From an uncultured Flavobacteriia bacterium (GTDB lineage Bacteria; Bacteroidota; Bacteroidia; Flavobacteriales_D; Crocinitomicaceae), in NCBI GenBank assembly GCA_903930085.1, contig CAIYXD010000422.1, positions 1-23,592 of the forward strand: a stretch of DNA of 23,592 nucleotides, written 5' to 3'. Shown here one piece after another: positions 21,504-23,592 of this stretch; the first letter of the stretch is position 1, and the number at the start of each line of letters is the position of its first letter. A program made the position numbers and the translations under genes. The notes under the pieces were generated by a model. The model saw nothing but the letters and a program-made list of their open reading frames with translations. It did no database searches and was not told the DNA's origin.

Positions 21504-22637
21504 ATGAAAAATTATTACATTCTTCCCTTTTTATTTTTTCATTCCACCTTATTTTCACAATACTGTAGCACCGGAGGACCAACATCTGGCGTTGACTCGA
21601 ATGTACAAACAGTGAGTTTAGTCGGAGAAAGTGGAACGATCTCGTATACAGGTTGTCCAGGCGTTATTGGAGTGCAAAACCTTACTAATTTAGGAACTAC
21701 TTTAAGCGCAGGAAACGCCTACACGAGCCAAGTAAAATTTGGAACGTGCGGTGGAAATTATAACGGAGCCGGTCAAGCTTGGATTGATTTCGATCAAAGC
21801 GGATCTTTTGATTTATCAGAATCCATTGGCACGTGGAGTGGAATTCCACCAGTTGCAATATCCATTTTTAATTTTAATGTTCCAAATGGCGCTCAAAATG
21901 GCGTTACTAGAATGCGTATAAATCAACAAGAAGGCGGAACACTGCCTTTGAATCCTTGTGCTTCGTTTTCGTGGGGTTCCGTTATGGATTTTAGTATAAC
22001 CATAATAAATGGTGTGGATTGCAGCGGTTTTATTGGCGATGACATCAACGACCCAATTGAAGTTTCAAGTTTGCCATATTCCACAACTGGCGATAATTCC
22101 TATTGTTATTCCAATCAAAATCCAGTTTACGCTTCACCGGATGTTTATTACCGTCTTTTGCCAAATCCATTGATGGAATCTGTCACTGTTTCGCTGTGCG
22201 GATCCCTTTTTGATACTTTTTTAAGTGTTATCGACGCAAACGGAAATATTCTAGCTTTCAATGACGATGCAGAGGCATGTGGCTCACAATCATCCTTAAC
22301 TTTTGACACGGATGGAATCGGTATTGCATACATTATAGTGGAAGGTTGGGGAAATCAAATGGGTAATTATTCCATTTTAATCGAAGGAAACTATTTGGCG
22401 ACTGAAGATTTAGAAGTACACAATTCGGTTTTGTTTCCAAACCCAGCAAAGGATTACATTCAGTTAAAAGAAATATCCGGATGGGTTGAAGTTCTTGATG
22501 CAAGCGGCTCTATCCTTATTTCCATACCAAATTATACTGGTGAACAAATTGATTTGAATAAATATTCACGAGGCTTATACTTTGTGAAATACACGCAAAA
22601 TCAAAAGCAATTTTCTGAGAAATTTATTTTAAACTAA
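21504..22637 (+). CDS. GEVED-domain protein secreted by the type IX system
   Basis: A 377-residue protein with a Sec signal (MKNYYILPFLFFHSTLFSQ). Residues about 75-168 form a GEVED domain (GQAWIDFDQSGSFDLSESIG; then VTRMRINQ), a module of secreted Bacteroidota proteins named for its core residues. Residues about 178-295 look like a PPC-type beta-sandwich (SPDVYYRLLP, SLCGSLFDTFLSVIDANG, GNYSILIEG). The last ~70 residues (from NSVLFPNPAKDYIQL to FSEKFILN) are a T9SS type A sorting domain, which sends the protein across the outer membrane and is then cleaved. It is likely cell-surface or secreted, with adhesive or binding roles; the ligand is unknown. The next gene starts within its stop codon (TAATG). 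Confidence 0.87.
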   Translation: MKNYYILPFLFFHSTLFSQYCSTGGPTSGVDSNVQTVSLVGESGTISYTGCPGVIGVQNLTNLGTTLSAGNAYTSQVKFGTCGGNYNGAGQAWIDFDQSGSFDLSESIGTWSGIPPVAISIFNFNVPNGAQNGVTRMRINQQEGGTLPLNPCASFSWGSVMDFSITIINGVDCSGFIGDDINDPIEVSSLPYSTTGDNSYCYSNQNPVYASPDVYYRLLPNPLMESVTVSLCGSLFDTFLSVIDANGNILAFNDDAEACGSQSSLTFDTDGIGIAYIIVEGWGNQMGNYSILIEGNYLATEDLEVHNSVLFPNPAKDYIQLKEISGWVEVLDASGSILISIPNYTGEQIDLNKYSRGLYFVKYTQNQKQFSEKFILN

Positions 22638-23592
22638 TGAAAGTGAGATACTATTTTCTTCTTTTACTAATTCTAGATTGTTCCGTTTCATATGCAAACA
22701 CGTGGCAACAAAAAGCTAGTTTTGGTGGTGTTGGAAGACACAGAGCAGCCGGAATATCTATTGGAAACAAAGGTTATTTGGGTTTAGGACATGTAAATGG
22801 CTCTGGACAAGATATTTCCTATAAAGATTGGTGGCAATACGATCCAGCATCTGACTCTTGGACACAGAAAGCAAATTTTCCGGTAAATGTGCATGGAGCA
22901 GTTACTTTTTCGACCGAAACAAAAGGTTATGTTGGCGGCGGATCGTCGTTGAATGGAGAGTTTTTTGAATATAATCCACAAACAAACACATGGATTGCAG
23001 TTGCTGGTTGCCCTTTAAATGTCGGCGATGTACAAGGTTTTTCTGTTCAAAACAAAGGATATGTATACCTTGGAAATCAACTAGCAGAGTTTAATCCACT
23101 GAGTAATAGTTGGACAATAAAAGCGCAATCGCCAGTTTCCTATGGACAATGGACATGTTCATTTGCAACGGAATCTAGTGGGTTTGTTAAATCCGGAACT
23201 AACTTTTACGAATATAAACCAGCAATGAACCAATGGATTCAGCGGGCAACTTTTCCAGGATTAATGAGTTATGGCAGTTCTGCTTTTACAATGAATCAAA
23301 AAGGATATTTTACGTGCGGACATGCTGGCGGTTTGGCGAACGTAACCAATCAAGTTTGGGAGTTCAATCCTGGAAATAATCAATGGAGCATGGTTGCAGA
23401 ATTCCCAGGAACAAAAAGGAGATTTCCAGTTGCTTTTGCAATTCATAACAAAGGTTATTTTGGAACTGGAACAAATGGTATAAATTTGAATGATTTCTGG
23501 CAATTCTATGAAAATCCGCTTTCACTTTCTGAACAAGATATTGCAGCTATTGAGGTAAATGTATTTCCAAACCCAGCAGCAGAATCGGTTCA
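22637..23592 (+). CDS. Kelch-repeat protein with T9SS tail, 3' end outside window
   Basis: Starts at the ATG overlapping the previous stop (TAATG). About 318 residues are visible and the frame is open to the window edge. A signal peptide (MKVRYYFLLLLILDCSVSYA) is followed by repeated Kelch-like blades: NKGYLGLG (44-51), TKGYVGGG (95-102), NKGYVYLG, QKGYFTCG and NKGYFGTG, each followed by a (Y/F)-x-P-x-x-x-x-W strand such as YDPASDSW (68-75), YNPQTNTW (112-119), FNPLSNSW (152-159), YKPAMNQW (193-200) and FNPGNNQW (243-250). The blades form a beta-propeller. The visible end, VNVFPNPAAESV, is the beginning of a T9SS sorting domain. It is a surface protein, probably coupled in translation to the GEVED gene; ligand unknown. 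Confidence 0.85.
   Translation, partial: MKVRYYFLLLLILDCSVSYANTWQQKASFGGVGRHRAAGISIGNKGYLGLGHVNGSGQDISYKDWWQYDPASDSWTQKANFPVNVHGAVTFSTETKGYVGGGSSLNGEFFEYNPQTNTWIAVAGCPLNVGDVQGFSVQNKGYVYLGNQLAEFNPLSNSWTIKAQSPVSYGQWTCSFATESSGFVKSGTNFYEYKPAMNQWIQRATFPGLMSYGSSAFTMNQKGYFTCGHAGGLANVTNQVWEFNPGNNQWSMVAEFPGTKRRFPVAFAIHNKGYFGTGTNGINLNDFWQFYENPLSLSEQDIAAIEVNVFPNPAAESV

Overview
The window looks like chromosomal DNA of a low-GC member of the Bacteroidota, most likely order Flavobacteriales (family uncertain; a Crocinitomicaceae- or Fluviicola-like organism would fit). The grounds are the ~600-residue six-repeat ribosomal protein S1, the short AMP-binding MenE, two secreted proteins with type IX secretion (T9SS) C-terminal tails of the FPNPA type, A-rich leaders instead of strong Shine-Dalgarno sites, and a promoter of the Bacteroidota TTTG / TAnnTTTG type. 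I see no tRNA, rRNA, insertion sequence, integrase, CRISPR array or origin.

Region 1 (1-10655) is ordinary housekeeping. It holds the 3' part of a TPR protein, rpsA with a structured leader, a secreted thioredoxin-like protein, menE overlapping a membrane J-domain gene, smpB, recR, mscL, a TIP30-like NAD(P)-binding protein, an RRM protein with an acidic tail, a CNNM/CBS (CorC/HlyC) membrane protein, and a stand-alone ADP-dependent NAD(P)H-hydrate dehydratase.

Region 2 (about 10656-20157) is the interesting part: nine genes in three transcription units, nearly all from sulfur-compound families. Unit A (+) is a tandem universal stress protein followed by two half-size YeeE/YedE transporters. 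Unit B (-) is a persulfide dioxygenase-rhodanese of the ETHE1/Blh type. Unit C (-) runs tauE, a TsdA-like membrane-anchored dihaem cytochrome c, a Tat-exported SoxB-like metallohydrolase, an exported DsrE-like protein, and an OprD-like porin. Units A and B converge on a strong bidirectional terminator at about 12796-12838. Upstream of each unit, 47-64 bp before the first start codon, lies a site of the form TGTAAC-N4-GT(T/A)AC: perfect and palindromic before unit B, one mismatch from palindromic before A and C. I read this as one regulon under a CRP/FNR-type regulator not encoded in the window. A working model: sulfur compounds enter through the porin; the cytochrome and the SoxB-like hydrolase oxidise or hydrolyse thiosulfate or bound sulfane sulfur in the periplasm; the exported DsrE-like protein may act as sulfur carrier; YeeE proteins import sulfur species; the dioxygenase-rhodanese oxidises persulfide to sulfite and thiosulfate; TauE moves sulfite or another sulfur anion. 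SoxXA, SoxYZ, SoxCD and Sqr are absent from the window, so this is not a standard Sox operon.

Region 3 (20158-23592) has a class V aminotransferase resembling isopenicillin-N epimerase, then two translationally coupled T9SS cargo genes: a GEVED-domain protein and a Kelch-repeat protein that runs off the window. All functions are inferred from motifs read by eye; no database search was possible.
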